Source: Peptostreptococcus sp. MV1
Lineage (GTDB): Bacteria > Bacillota > Clostridia > Peptostreptococcales > Peptostreptococcaceae
NCBI RefSeq assembly: GCF_000758885.1
Contig: NZ_JRNB01000072.1
Location: 1 to 36,642, forward strand
DNA: 36,642 nucleotides
Reading direction: 5' to 3'
This document shows, piece after piece, positions 1 to 8,327 of this stretch (position 1 is the first letter of the stretch; each line of letters starts with the position of its first letter). The notes beneath the pieces were generated by a model. The model was not told the DNA's origin, ran no database searches, and was given only the letters and a program-made list of their open reading frames with translations. The position numbers were made by a program, and so were the translations under genes.

Positions 1-1
1 A

Positions 2-166
2 ATTGGTGCAGGGCTTGGAGCATGGGGTGTTATCAACCTGATGGAAGGTTATGGGAATGACAACCCTGGTGCTAAATCTCAAGGCATTAAGCAGCTTATG
101 GCTGGAGGGGGAATTGTACTCATAGGTTTAAAACTAATACCGCTATTAGCAAACGTGTTAAAATAA
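2..166 (+). CDS. Maff2 family conjugation membrane protein (3' part)
   Basis: The reading frame is open from the first bases of the window and ends with TAA just before the next gene. The visible ~54 residues include the segment EGYGNDNPGAKSQGIKQLMA followed by a hydrophobic stretch ending LIPLLANVLK, which I recognise as the C-terminal half of Maff2 family mobile-element proteins. These are small, two-helix membrane proteins lying just upstream of the VirB6-like gene in this ICE class; a pilin-like VirB2 role has been suggested but is not shown here. The start codon and first transmembrane segment are outside the window. Confidence 0.85.
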   Translation: MGAGLGAWGVINLMEGYGNDNPGAKSQGIKQLMAGGGIVLIGLKLIPLLANVLK

Positions 167-167
167 A

Positions 168-1031
168 ATGTTTAATATAGTAGATAAGATCAAAGAGTTT
201 TTTTCGGAGATACTTATTGATATGATCAAGGAAAATTTAAGCGGAATGCTCCTTGATATAAATGATAAAGTATCAACGATAGCAAATGAGGTAGGAAAGA
301 CTCCGAGTGGATGGAACTCGGAGGTTTTCCACTTCATAAAGTCTATTTCAGAAAATGTTATACTTCCCATAGCAGGTCTTATCATAACGGCTGTACTATG
401 TATTGAATTAATTCAAATGGTAATGAACAAAAATAATATGCATGACACAGATACCTTTGATTTTTTTAAATATATGATAAAAATGTGGATAGCAGTATGG
501 CTTGTATCTCATGCTTTTGACTTTTCTATGGCAGTATTTGATGTGGCACAGAATTTAATAGGAAAGGCAGCAGGTGTGGCAAATGCTAGTGCAAAAGTTT
601 CTCCAGGTGATATAGCTAATATGGTAGATAGCCTAAAAGGAGAGTCAATAGGAAAATTAATGACTATAGTACTAGAGACATCAATTGTAAAGATGATAAT
701 TCAAGGGATATCAATACTCATTACAGTTATTCTATACGGCAGGATGATAGAAATATATATTTATACTTCAGTTTGCGCAATACCTTTTGCCACAATGGGT
801 AATAAAGAATGGGGAAGTATTGGAACAAACTATATAAGAGGGCTCTTCGCACTTGGCTTGCAAGGTTTATTCTTACTTATATGCGTAGGAATTTATGCCG
901 TACTTGTTAAGACTTTAAATATATCAGACATACACAAAAGTATTTTTGAATTACTAGGATACACCTTAATACTTGGTATAACTATGATGAAATCAGGAAG
1001 TATTGCAAAATCAATTTTAAATGCTCATTAA
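168..1031 (+). CDS. VirB6/TrbL-like conjugation channel membrane protein
   Basis: A 287-residue protein with a short amphipathic N-terminus (IVDKIKEFFSEILIDMI) and about five to six hydrophobic segments, roughly at residues 60-85, 105-130, 170-195, 200-215, 220-245 and 255-280. Size, topology and its place between Maff2 and PrgI fit the TrbL/VirB6-like membrane subunit of the type IV secretion channel in CD1107-type ICEs. It starts one base after the Maff2 stop, so the two are translationally linked. Function is inferred from family and synteny; there is no catalytic motif to check. Confidence 0.8.
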   Translation: MFNIVDKIKEFFSEILIDMIKENLSGMLLDINDKVSTIANEVGKTPSGWNSEVFHFIKSISENVILPIAGLIITAVLCIELIQMVMNKNNMHDTDTFDFFKYMIKMWIAVWLVSHAFDFSMAVFDVAQNLIGKAAGVANASAKVSPGDIANMVDSLKGESIGKLMTIVLETSIVKMIIQGISILITVILYGRMIEIYIYTSVCAIPFATMGNKEWGSIGTNYIRGLFALGLQGLFLLICVGIYAVLVKTLNISDIHKSIFELLGYTLILGITMMKSGSIAKSILNAH

Positions 1032-1048
1032 TAAAAAAGGAGAAGATG

Positions 1049-1306
1049 ATGAAAATTAGAAGAAAAAAGGACAAAAAAATCAATCTAAAAACACTTGGAA
1101 CAATAGGACTCCCAATACTTTTAATAGGGGGATATATTACAAGAGAAATACAAAATAGAATGATTATAAGAAAAACATTGGAAGTTTTAGATAATAGAGA
1201 AGAAACGAATGAAAAAGTCTTAGAAATAGCAGTGAATATGGGAAAATCATTAGAAGATCTGAACAGAGAAGATATATATGGCTTTTACTTAGAGGGTTTA
1301 GAATAA
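1049..1306 (+). CDS. Small single-pass membrane protein of the transfer operon
   Basis: About 85 residues: a very basic N-terminus (MKIRRKKDKK), one hydrophobic segment near residues 15-30 (LGTIGLPILLIGGYI) and a charged, probably helical C-terminal half. Two adjacent in-frame ATGs exist at 1046 and 1049. I prefer 1049 because the AAGGAG Shine-Dalgarno at 1037-1042 is six bases from it and only three from the first. The stop overlaps the next start by one base (TAATG). I do not recognise the family; position suggests a minor component or assembly factor of the mating channel. Confidence 0.7.
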   Translation: MKIRRKKDKKINLKTLGTIGLPILLIGGYITREIQNRMIIRKTLEVLDNREETNEKVLEIAVNMGKSLEDLNREDIYGFYLEGLE

Positions 1307-1644
1307 TGGCTTATGTAAATGTCCCAAAGGACTTAACAAAAGTAAAAACAAAGGTAGCTCTAAATCTAACAAAAAGACAATTAATTGGCTTTACAATTGC
1401 AGGTCTAATAGGCTTTCCAGTATATTTAATGGTAAAAAAAGTGCTGCCTAATGACCTATCTATGTTAATTATGATAGGTGTGTCTTTTCCTATAATATTT
1501 GCAACTCTTTATGAAAAGGACGGGATCTATTTTGAAAAATATTTAAAGTATATTATAGATAAGAAAAGACAGACAAGTATAAGGATATACAAGACAGAAT
1601 GTATTTATGATATAAAGAAACAAAGAAAGGAAAGGAGTAAATGA
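1306..1644 (+). CDS. PrgI family conjugation protein
   Basis: A 112-residue protein beginning MAYVNVPKDLTKVKTKVALN with two closely spaced hydrophobic segments (about residues 27-45 and 50-70) and a basic tail. The N-terminal VPKDL signature, the two-helix hairpin and its place directly before virB4 are typical of PrgI family proteins, VirB3-like partners of the VirB4 ATPase in Gram-positive conjugation systems. It overlaps its upstream neighbour by one base and virB4 by four (ATGA), so these genes are translationally coupled. Confidence 0.85.
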   Translation: MAYVNVPKDLTKVKTKVALNLTKRQLIGFTIAGLIGFPVYLMVKKVLPNDLSMLIMIGVSFPIIFATLYEKDGIYFEKYLKYIIDKKRQTSIRIYKTECIYDIKKQRKERSK

Positions 1645-4136
1645 ATCAAATACAGAAAAAACAACAGAAAAAATTAAATCAAGAAAAAAGGAATTTAAAA
1701 AAACAAAAAGAAGATTTAAAAAGCATTAGTATAAGTCAAAAAAAGATGAAAAAAGCAAATATTTCTAAAGAAAAAGGAAAGCCCAAAAAGAAGCTTTCCT
1801 TTTTTGGTGGGAAGAAGAAAAAGAGCATTCAGGAAACAATTCCTTATTTAAGAATGTTGAGAAATGGGATTTGCCAAGTTGAGAAGAACAAATTTAATAA
1901 AATGATACGTTTTTTAGATATTAACTACCAGCTTTCAACAGAAGAAGATAAGGAAAGTATATTTAATGAATTTTCAAGTTTTTTAAACTATTTTGATCCA
2001 AGTGTTGATATAGAACTTTCATATATTAATCGCATAGGAAAAAATGAAGAAGTAGAAAAAAACATCAATGTTCCGGATAGAAACGATTCATATAATGAAA
2101 TACGAAAAGAGTACAGGGAAATGCTAAAAAATCAGAGTCAAAAAGGAAATAATGGACTTACTAAATATATGTATATCACCTTTAGCTTACAAGCACAAGA
2201 TTTAAAAGAGGCAACTACAAGACTTGAAAGAATGGAAATGGATATATTAAATAACTTTAAGCAGATGGGAGTAAAAGCTTATGTATTAAGTGGATATGAA
2301 AGGTTAAAGGTTATTCACGATATCTTAAATCCGAATAAGAATTTTGTTTTTTCCTTTGAAGACCTAAAATATAGTGGACTATCTACTAAGGATTATATAG
2401 TACCAGCATCATTTAACTTTTCATCTCACAATCAATTTAAAATTGGAGAATACTTTGGAGAAGTAAACTTTCTGCAAATTCTAGCACCTGAATTATCAGA
2501 TAGATTATTATCAGAATTTTTAGGGGTTGAAGAAAATATGATTGTAACATTTCATATAAATTCCATTGATCAAACAGAAGCTATAAAGATGATTAAAAGA
2601 AAAATAACGGACTTGGATAAAATGAAAATTGAAGAAAATAAGAAGGCTATAAGATCAGGATATGACATTGATATTCTTCCAAGCGATTTAATTACCTACG
2701 GTAATGATGCTAAGAAACTATTAGTAGAACTTCAAAATCATAATGAGAGAATGTTTGTCATAACTATTTTGTTTACAAATATGGAAAAAAGTAGAAAGAA
2801 ATTGAGTAATATAATCTTTCAACTAAATTCAATAGCAGGTAGGCATAATTGTGTATTGAAAAATCTTAACTATAGACAGGAACAAGGACTAATTTCTTCC
2901 CTGCCACTTGGAAAAAATGAAATAGAAATAAAAAGAGGACTTACAACCAGCTCTACAGCAGTCTTTATTCCTTTTACAACAGAAGAGTTGTGCTTAGAAG
3001 GAGAGAGCTTATATTACGGATTAAATGCTTTAAGTCGTAATATCATTATGACAGATAGAAAGCTTTTAAAGAATCCAAACGGTTTAATACTTGGAACACC
3101 GGGTAGCGGTAAATCTTTTTCAGCTAAAAGAGAAATTACCAATGCTTTTTTAATCACACAAGATGACATCATTATCTGTGATCCGGAAGGGGAGTATGGA
3201 AATTTAACTAAGGCACTAGGTGGAGAAGTTATAAAAATATCGCCAACAAGTAAGGATTATATAAACCCGTTGGATATAAATGTAGACTATGCCGATGAAG
3301 ACAATCCCTTATCTTTAAAGTCTGACTTTATTCTTTCACTGTTTGAACTTGTAGTAGGAAAGGAAGGGTTAAGTGCAGAAGAAACTTCAGTAATTGATAG
3401 ATGTCTTCCAATATTATATAAGGATTACTTCGACAATCCAATTTCTGAAAATATGCCAATTTTAGAAGATTTATATAATTTACTTTTAAAACAAGAAGAA
3501 AATGTAGGGAAAAAATTAGCTGTAGAAATGGAAATTTATGTCAAAGGCAGCCTCAATGTATTTAACCATAGGACTAATGTAGATACAGGAAATAGAATTC
3601 TTTGTTATGATATTAAGGAATTAGGAAAGCAACTTAGAAAAATAGGTATGTTAATTGTTCAAGATCAAGTGTGGAATAGAGTAACTATTAATAGAAATAA
3701 GAAGGAAACCAGATATTACTGTGACGAATTCCATTTGCTTTTAAGAGAAGAACAAACAGCCTCATATTCCATAGAAATTTGGAAGAGATTTAGAAAATGG
3801 GGTGGTATTCCAACAGGTTTAACTCAAAATGTAAAGGACCTTTTAGCCAGTCCTGAAATAGAAAATATATTTGATAACACTGATTTTATCTTAATGCTTA
3901 ATCAAGCTAGTGGTGATAGGGAAATTTTAGCTAACAAGTTAAATATATCTCTTTATCAGTTATCCTACGTCACAAATTCCAATGAGGGAGAGGGATTACT
4001 ATTCTATGGAAACACAATAGTACCTTTTGTAGATAGCTTTCCTAAAGATACAAAATTGTATAAGTTAATGACAACTAAACCAGAAGAATTAAAGGAAGGG
4101 ATAGAAATTGATAGACATAGAGAAGTTAAAAACTAA
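1641..4136 (+). CDS. VirB4-type conjugation ATPase
   Basis: An 831-residue ATPase that energises the type IV secretion channel at the membrane. After a strongly basic, Lys/Gln-rich N-terminus (about residues 1-60), the middle part carries the CagE/TrbE/VirB N-domain. The C-terminal motor has Walker A GTPGSGKS at 485-492 and an acidic pair in YCDEFHLLL (D695, E696) where VirB4 proteins have their Walker B Asp-Glu. The sequence [18 protein letters not shown] is the usual VirB4 motif after it. Length is normal. The start overlaps the PrgI stop (ATGA); the last 29 bases overlap the methyltransferase gene. Confidence 0.93.
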   Translation: MNQIQKKQQKKLNQEKRNLKKQKEDLKSISISQKKMKKANISKEKGKPKKKLSFFGGKKKKSIQETIPYLRMLRNGICQVEKNKFNKMIRFLDINYQLSTEEDKESIFNEFSSFLNYFDPSVDIELSYINRIGKNEEVEKNINVPDRNDSYNEIRKEYREMLKNQSQKGNNGLTKYMYITFSLQAQDLKEATTRLERMEMDILNNFKQMGVKAYVLSGYERLKVIHDILNPNKNFVFSFEDLKYSGLSTKDYIVPASFNFSSHNQFKIGEYFGEVNFLQILAPELSDRLLSEFLGVEENMIVTFHINSIDQTEAIKMIKRKITDLDKMKIEENKKAIRSGYDIDILPSDLITYGNDAKKLLVELQNHNERMFVITILFTNMEKSRKKLSNIIFQLNSIAGRHNCVLKNLNYRQEQGLISSLPLGKNEIEIKRGLTTSSTAVFIPFTTEELCLEGESLYYGLNALSRNIIMTDRKLLKNPNGLILGTPGSGKSFSAKREITNAFLITQDDIIICDPEGEYGNLTKALGGEVIKISPTSKDYINPLDINVDYADEDNPLSLKSDFILSLFELVVGKEGLSAEETSVIDRCLPILYKDYFDNPISENMPILEDLYNLLLKQEENVGKKLAVEMEIYVKGSLNVFNHRTNVDTGNRILCYDIKELGKQLRKIGMLIVQDQVWNRVTINRNKKETRYYCDEFHLLLREEQTASYSIEIWKRFRKWGGIPTGLTQNVKDLLASPEIENIFDNTDFILMLNQASGDREILANKLNISLYQLSYVTNSNEGEGLLFYGNTIVPFVDSFPKDTKLYKLMTTKPEELKEGIEIDRHREVKN

Positions 4137-5073
4137 TTATATTATTAATTTAGATGCAATTTCTGCTCTAAAGGAATTTCCAGATAAAACATTTGATTGC
4201 TGTATTACATCTCCTCCATATTATGGACTTAGAGATTATAAAGCAGAAGGACAAATTGGAAGAGAAGAAAGTCCGGAGGAATATTTAAATAAATTAATTG
4301 AAGTCTTTAGAGAAGTAAAAAGAGTATTAAAAAAAGAAGGAACACTTTGGGTAGTTATTGGAGATTCTTATGCAGGTACAAGAAGCAAAAAAGAATATAA
4401 AGATCCTAAAAACATAGAAGGAAGAAGTGGTCAAAAAGAGTCTATTACAGAAAAACTCAGTGGATACAAGGCAAAAGACTTAATGGGGATACCTTGGCAA
4501 CTAGCTTTAAAATTAAGAGAGGACGGTTGGTATTTACGAAGCGATATTATTTGGCATAAGGAAAATGCCATGCCTGAGTCTTGTAGGGATAGACCATCAA
4601 GGTCTTATGAACATATCTTCCTACTATCAAAAGCAAGAAAGTATTTCTATAACTTTGACGCTATGAAAGAACCAATAAAAGAAATAAGCAAGAAAAGATA
4701 TATGAGGGCAAGAGGAAAAGATAATAAGTATTTACAAGAAGGCACAGGAGCTAAAAGACAGAGCATAAATGAAGCAAGAGAGTATGGAGAATATATAGGA
4801 GATAATGTCCCTAAGTTTAGAAACAATAGAGATATTTGGACTATTAACACCAGTGCGTTTAAAGGAAAACACTATGCGGTATTTCCACCAAAACTGGTAG
4901 AACTTTGTATAAAAGCAGGATGTCCTAAAAAAGGCTTAATTCTTGATCCCTTTATGGGTTCAGGAACTGTTGGAATGGTAGCTATTAGGATGGACAGAGA
5001 ATATATTGGAATTGACATAAACAAAGACTACTGTCAAATAGCTAAAGAAAGGATAGAGAAAAATATGAAATAG
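4108..5073 (+). CDS. Orphan site-specific DNA methyltransferase (beta-class, N4-C or N6-A)
   Basis: About 321 residues. The catalytic motif [13 protein letters not shown] (SPPY at 35-38) comes before the SAM-binding motif DPFMGSGT (near 280-287), with the target-recognition region between; this order defines beta-class amino-methyltransferases. SPPY is more usual in N4-cytosine enzymes, but the base cannot be assigned with certainty. The start is probably TTG at 4108, inside virB4, with AAGGAAGGG seven bases upstream. No restriction endonuclease lies nearby, so it probably modifies the element to evade host restriction, or acts epigenetically. SD-bearing gene 5083 follows after nine bases. 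Confidence 0.85.
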   Translation: MIDIEKLKTNYIINLDAISALKEFPDKTFDCCITSPPYYGLRDYKAEGQIGREESPEEYLNKLIEVFREVKRVLKKEGTLWVVIGDSYAGTRSKKEYKDPKNIEGRSGQKESITEKLSGYKAKDLMGIPWQLALKLREDGWYLRSDIIWHKENAMPESCRDRPSRSYEHIFLLSKARKYFYNFDAMKEPIKEISKKRYMRARGKDNKYLQEGTGAKRQSINEAREYGEYIGDNVPKFRNNRDIWTINTSAFKGKHYAVFPPKLVELCIKAGCPKKGLILDPFMGSGTVGMVAIRMDREYIGIDINKDYCQIAKERIEKNMK

Positions 5074-5082
5074 GAGGTATAT

Positions 5083-8049
5083 ATGAAAAAGAAAGGGAAA
5101 GTAAACCCAAGAGATGTACCAAAGACCAAACTTATATCAGAAAAGAAAGAAGAAAGCAATGAAAAATTCAGTAGTACAGAGAGAAAATCAGATTTTTCAA
5201 AAAAAGAAATTAATAAAGTAAAAAGCAGGAATAACATAGACAATAATGATGAAAACTCTAAGTATTATTCATCTCATTTGCAAGAAAATAGTCAGGATTT
5301 ACTCAACGAAAAAGATAAGTCAAATAGAGGAAGAAGACAAAGAAAAAACCATGAGGAAAAATTTGCAGAAGCCTCCTATCATAATGAATATCAGCCAGAA
5401 TATTCGCAACAGCAGCATAGAAAAATGGAAGAAAATGAGGAAAGTAGATATGGTGAATATTACGGGCAAGAAACAGAATACAGGCTAAGTAACTTTAAAG
5501 AAGATTTTAATGATAGACCAAATTCAACTAGCTCTAATTTAAAAAGTAGCACTTCTCCCCAAAAAAATTACAAGGGGAATAGTAATTTAAAATGGAAGAA
5601 AAACGTTGAGAGTGAAAGTTTTAATGGAGTGCAAGAGAAAAAAATAAGGAGATTTAGAAAAGAAGAAGATAAGGATTTTAATATAGAGGTAAGTTCAACA
5701 TATGATCCCTTATCGCAGGACTCAGATAATGATGGTGTCATAGATCGCTATGACATGAACTTTAGTGATAGCAATGTATCATATAGGGACACAAGAGATG
5801 ACTATAAGTATTTACCATCTTCTGATGTGCAAAGAAAAAATTGGGATGGTTATTCTATTCTTGGTGAGAAAGGGAAAGAAAGCTTTCAAAAAAACACCTT
5901 TAAAAAACTTTATCAATCTCAAAGTCAGTTTAAGGATAAAGGGGAAAAAGTAGAATTAAAATCTTTAAATGGGAAGTTTAGAAGAAAATATCTATCATAT
6001 AAGGCAAATGAAGAAGATAAAAAAATAATTCAAGACCTGAATACTAATAAAAAACAAAATAGCAAATATTTCAAAGGCAAAGTTAAAAATTTAGAAGAAA
6101 AAGATATGCTAATGGGTAAGGTTTCTAGTGGGAAATTTAGACAGGATAGCCTATCTGAAGGATTCAAAAGTGAATCTGAAAAAAATAAAGATAAATATAA
6201 TATAAATAAAAAGAATCAAGAAAAAATAGGCACGAAAAAAGAAATCTTCAAACAGGAAAAAAACGTAATAAAAAATGAGAATCTTGAAGTAGATGAACTT
6301 GATTTAAATCATAGTGGAATTTCTAATAAAAACAAGGGAAAGAAAAGACAAATAAAAGACGCTTTTGATAATACTATAAAGAAAAGCAACTTTGATCCAA
6401 AGAAAGAATACACCAGGACAAAAAAAGAAGTACAGGATTCTAAAAATGTATCTGAAGAAAATAAGGTAGATACAAAAAATAAAACTAAATTCCATTCTAA
6501 AAAAGATAACAAAAGTGAAAAAGATAAGTTTTATAAAAAGGAAGATAAAATATCAAAACTATATGAGAAAAAGAATAAAAAAGAAAAAGAGTTAATTAAG
6601 TATAAGAAAAAGTCAAAAAAAGCGGGTTTAGAAAAACCTATTACTTTTGCGAGTGCTATGACGGCAAACTATCTATATAGTGGGAAAGATGATAATGCAG
6701 GTGTTAACGCTGCTTATAAGCTTAGTAGAACTACCGAAGTTGTAGGTAGAGAAATTAGCCATTTTAGAAGAAAAAAACCTTTAAAAACTCAAAGAAAAAT
6801 AAAATCTTTAGAAGGAAAAATTTATAAGAAAGAAAGTAAACTTCTATTTCAAAGAAATTTTGAAGAATTGAAGAAGACTAAAGCTTATCAAAACTCTAAT
6901 AAACTGAATCGATTTTTTATGAAAAAGAAGTTTCAGAGAGATTTTAGGAAGAAACACGGGGAAGGTTTAGTAAATAGAATAAAGAAATCTTTCGCTAATA
7001 TTGGAAAGAAAACATTGGAAGTTTTAAAAAACAAAGGATATAAGCAAATTTTTATTGCCCTTTGTATTTTAGGACTTTTTTTTATGCTATTTCAAGGAAT
7101 TAGCAATGTTGGCAGTCTTACTTCAGGATTAACAAGTAATGTTATAGCTACAAGCTATCTATCAAAAGAAGAAGTTTTAATGGATATTAATAATGAATTT
7201 ACAAGTTATGAATATGCATTACAAGATGAAATAGATAGTATTAAAGAAAATTATCCAAATTATGATGAATATCATATAAAAGGAGATTCTGTTGGTCATG
7301 ATCTACACGAGCTTTTTAGCTATTTAACAGCAAAATATGGAGAGATTAAGTCAGCTGAAGAGATACAAAAGGAATTAAAAAAACTATTTAATCAAATGTA
7401 TGAGAAAAAATATACTTCAAAGTCTATTACAAAATATGACAGTGAAGGAAATCCATATATCTATAGAATTCTAACATTAACTATAAAAAAGAAAAGCATT
7501 GATGAAATAGCAAGAGAAGAATTTGCAAACTATGAAACAAATATGGCTCATTATTTAGCTTTACTTGATAGTCAGGGAAATATGAGTGGATATTTTGGAT
7601 CAAGCTATGGGAACTTGGGAGAGATTATAGACAATCCAAACTTTGGAAATCCAGGAATTGAATTTGATGATATTACAGTAAAACAATTATTTAGTGAAGC
7701 AGAAAAACACATAGGGAAAAGATATGTGTTTGGAGCAAGTGGACCATCTAACTTTGACTGTTCAGGTTTTGTATGTTGGTCATTTACAAAGTCTGGTGTA
7801 AAGAGAATGCCAAGAACTACAGCTTGGCTTATTTATAAAAACTATTGTAATCCAATATCTCCAAGCGAGGCAAAACCTGGGGATATTATTTTCTTTAAAG
7901 GCACATATAATTCCGGTACGCCAATTTCTCACGTAGGGATATATGCCGGAAATGGAATGATGCTCCATGCAGGAGATCCTATCCAATATACCAGTATAAA
8001 CTCAAGATATTGGAAAAATCACTTTTATTCCTTTGGTAGACCAAAATAA
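5083..8049 (+). CDS. Membrane-anchored NlpC/P60 (C40) cell-wall peptidase with long charged N-terminal region
   Basis: A 988-residue protein. Residues 1-650 are Lys/Glu/Ser/Asn-rich, largely disordered or coiled, and contain a Ca-binding-like motif YDPLSQDSDNDGVIDRYD at 207-224. One hydrophobic segment at about 655-675 anchors it. The C-terminal ~120 residues form an NlpC/P60 domain with catalytic Cys893 in DCSGF, His950 in SHVGIY and a third polar residue His962. Members in this operon position open peptidoglycan for the transfer channel (VirB1/CwlT-like role). GGAGG lies just upstream of the ATG. The N-terminal part would be cytoplasmic if the catalytic domain is outside, so the peptidase and motif would sit on opposite sides. 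Confidence 0.88.
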   Translation: MKKKGKVNPRDVPKTKLISEKKEESNEKFSSTERKSDFSKKEINKVKSRNNIDNNDENSKYYSSHLQENSQDLLNEKDKSNRGRRQRKNHEEKFAEASYHNEYQPEYSQQQHRKMEENEESRYGEYYGQETEYRLSNFKEDFNDRPNSTSSNLKSSTSPQKNYKGNSNLKWKKNVESESFNGVQEKKIRRFRKEEDKDFNIEVSSTYDPLSQDSDNDGVIDRYDMNFSDSNVSYRDTRDDYKYLPSSDVQRKNWDGYSILGEKGKESFQKNTFKKLYQSQSQFKDKGEKVELKSLNGKFRRKYLSYKANEEDKKIIQDLNTNKKQNSKYFKGKVKNLEEKDMLMGKVSSGKFRQDSLSEGFKSESEKNKDKYNINKKNQEKIGTKKEIFKQEKNVIKNENLEVDELDLNHSGISNKNKGKKRQIKDAFDNTIKKSNFDPKKEYTRTKKEVQDSKNVSEENKVDTKNKTKFHSKKDNKSEKDKFYKKEDKISKLYEKKNKKEKELIKYKKKSKKAGLEKPITFASAMTANYLYSGKDDNAGVNAAYKLSRTTEVVGREISHFRRKKPLKTQRKIKSLEGKIYKKESKLLFQRNFEELKKTKAYQNSNKLNRFFMKKKFQRDFRKKHGEGLVNRIKKSFANIGKKTLEVLKNKGYKQIFIALCILGLFFMLFQGISNVGSLTSGLTSNVIATSYLSKEEVLMDINNEFTSYEYALQDEIDSIKENYPNYDEYHIKGDSVGHDLHELFSYLTAKYGEIKSAEEIQKELKKLFNQMYEKKYTSKSITKYDSEGNPYIYRILTLTIKKKSIDEIAREEFANYETNMAHYLALLDSQGNMSGYFGSSYGNLGEIIDNPNFGNPGIEFDDITVKQLFSEAEKHIGKRYVFGASGPSNFDCSGFVCWSFTKSGVKRMPRTTAWLIYKNYCNPISPSEAKPGDIIFFKGTYNSGTPISHVGIYAGNGMMLHAGDPIQYTSINSRYWKNHFYSFGRPK

Positions 8050-8069
8050 GGGGGAAGGAGTAAAAATCT

Positions 8070-8327
8070 ATGAATAAAAAATTAATCAGAAACATAGAAA
8101 AACAGAAGAATTTAAGAAAGAAAAAAGAAGAAATTGAAATAGAACTTCAGTTATTAGTAGAGGAACAAGAAGAAATAGAAAATTTAGAGGTCATCAAGGA
8201 ATTTCGAAGTCAAAAAATATCTCTTGATGAATTTTTATTTATTGTTAGAAAAAATAAGGAAGAAGAAAATAGAGAAAGACAAGAACTTAAAAGAAAAGAT
8301 ACAAATGAAAGTGAGGAAAATTTATGA
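8070..8327 (+). CDS. DUF4315 family coiled-coil protein
   Basis: An 85-residue, highly charged helical protein (MNKKLIRNIEKQKNLRKKKE...) with a segment EFRSQKISLDEFLFIVRKNKEEE that is characteristic of DUF4315 proteins in CD1107-type ICEs. Members consistently sit between the NlpC/P60 peptidase and the DUF4366 gene. It has a good ribosome binding site (GGGGGAAGGAG region at about 8050-8060) and its stop overlaps the next start by four bases (ATGA). The biochemical role is unknown. Confidence 0.85.
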   Translation: MNKKLIRNIEKQKNLRKKKEEIEIELQLLVEEQEEIENLEVIKEFRSQKISLDEFLFIVRKNKEEENRERQELKRKDTNESEENL

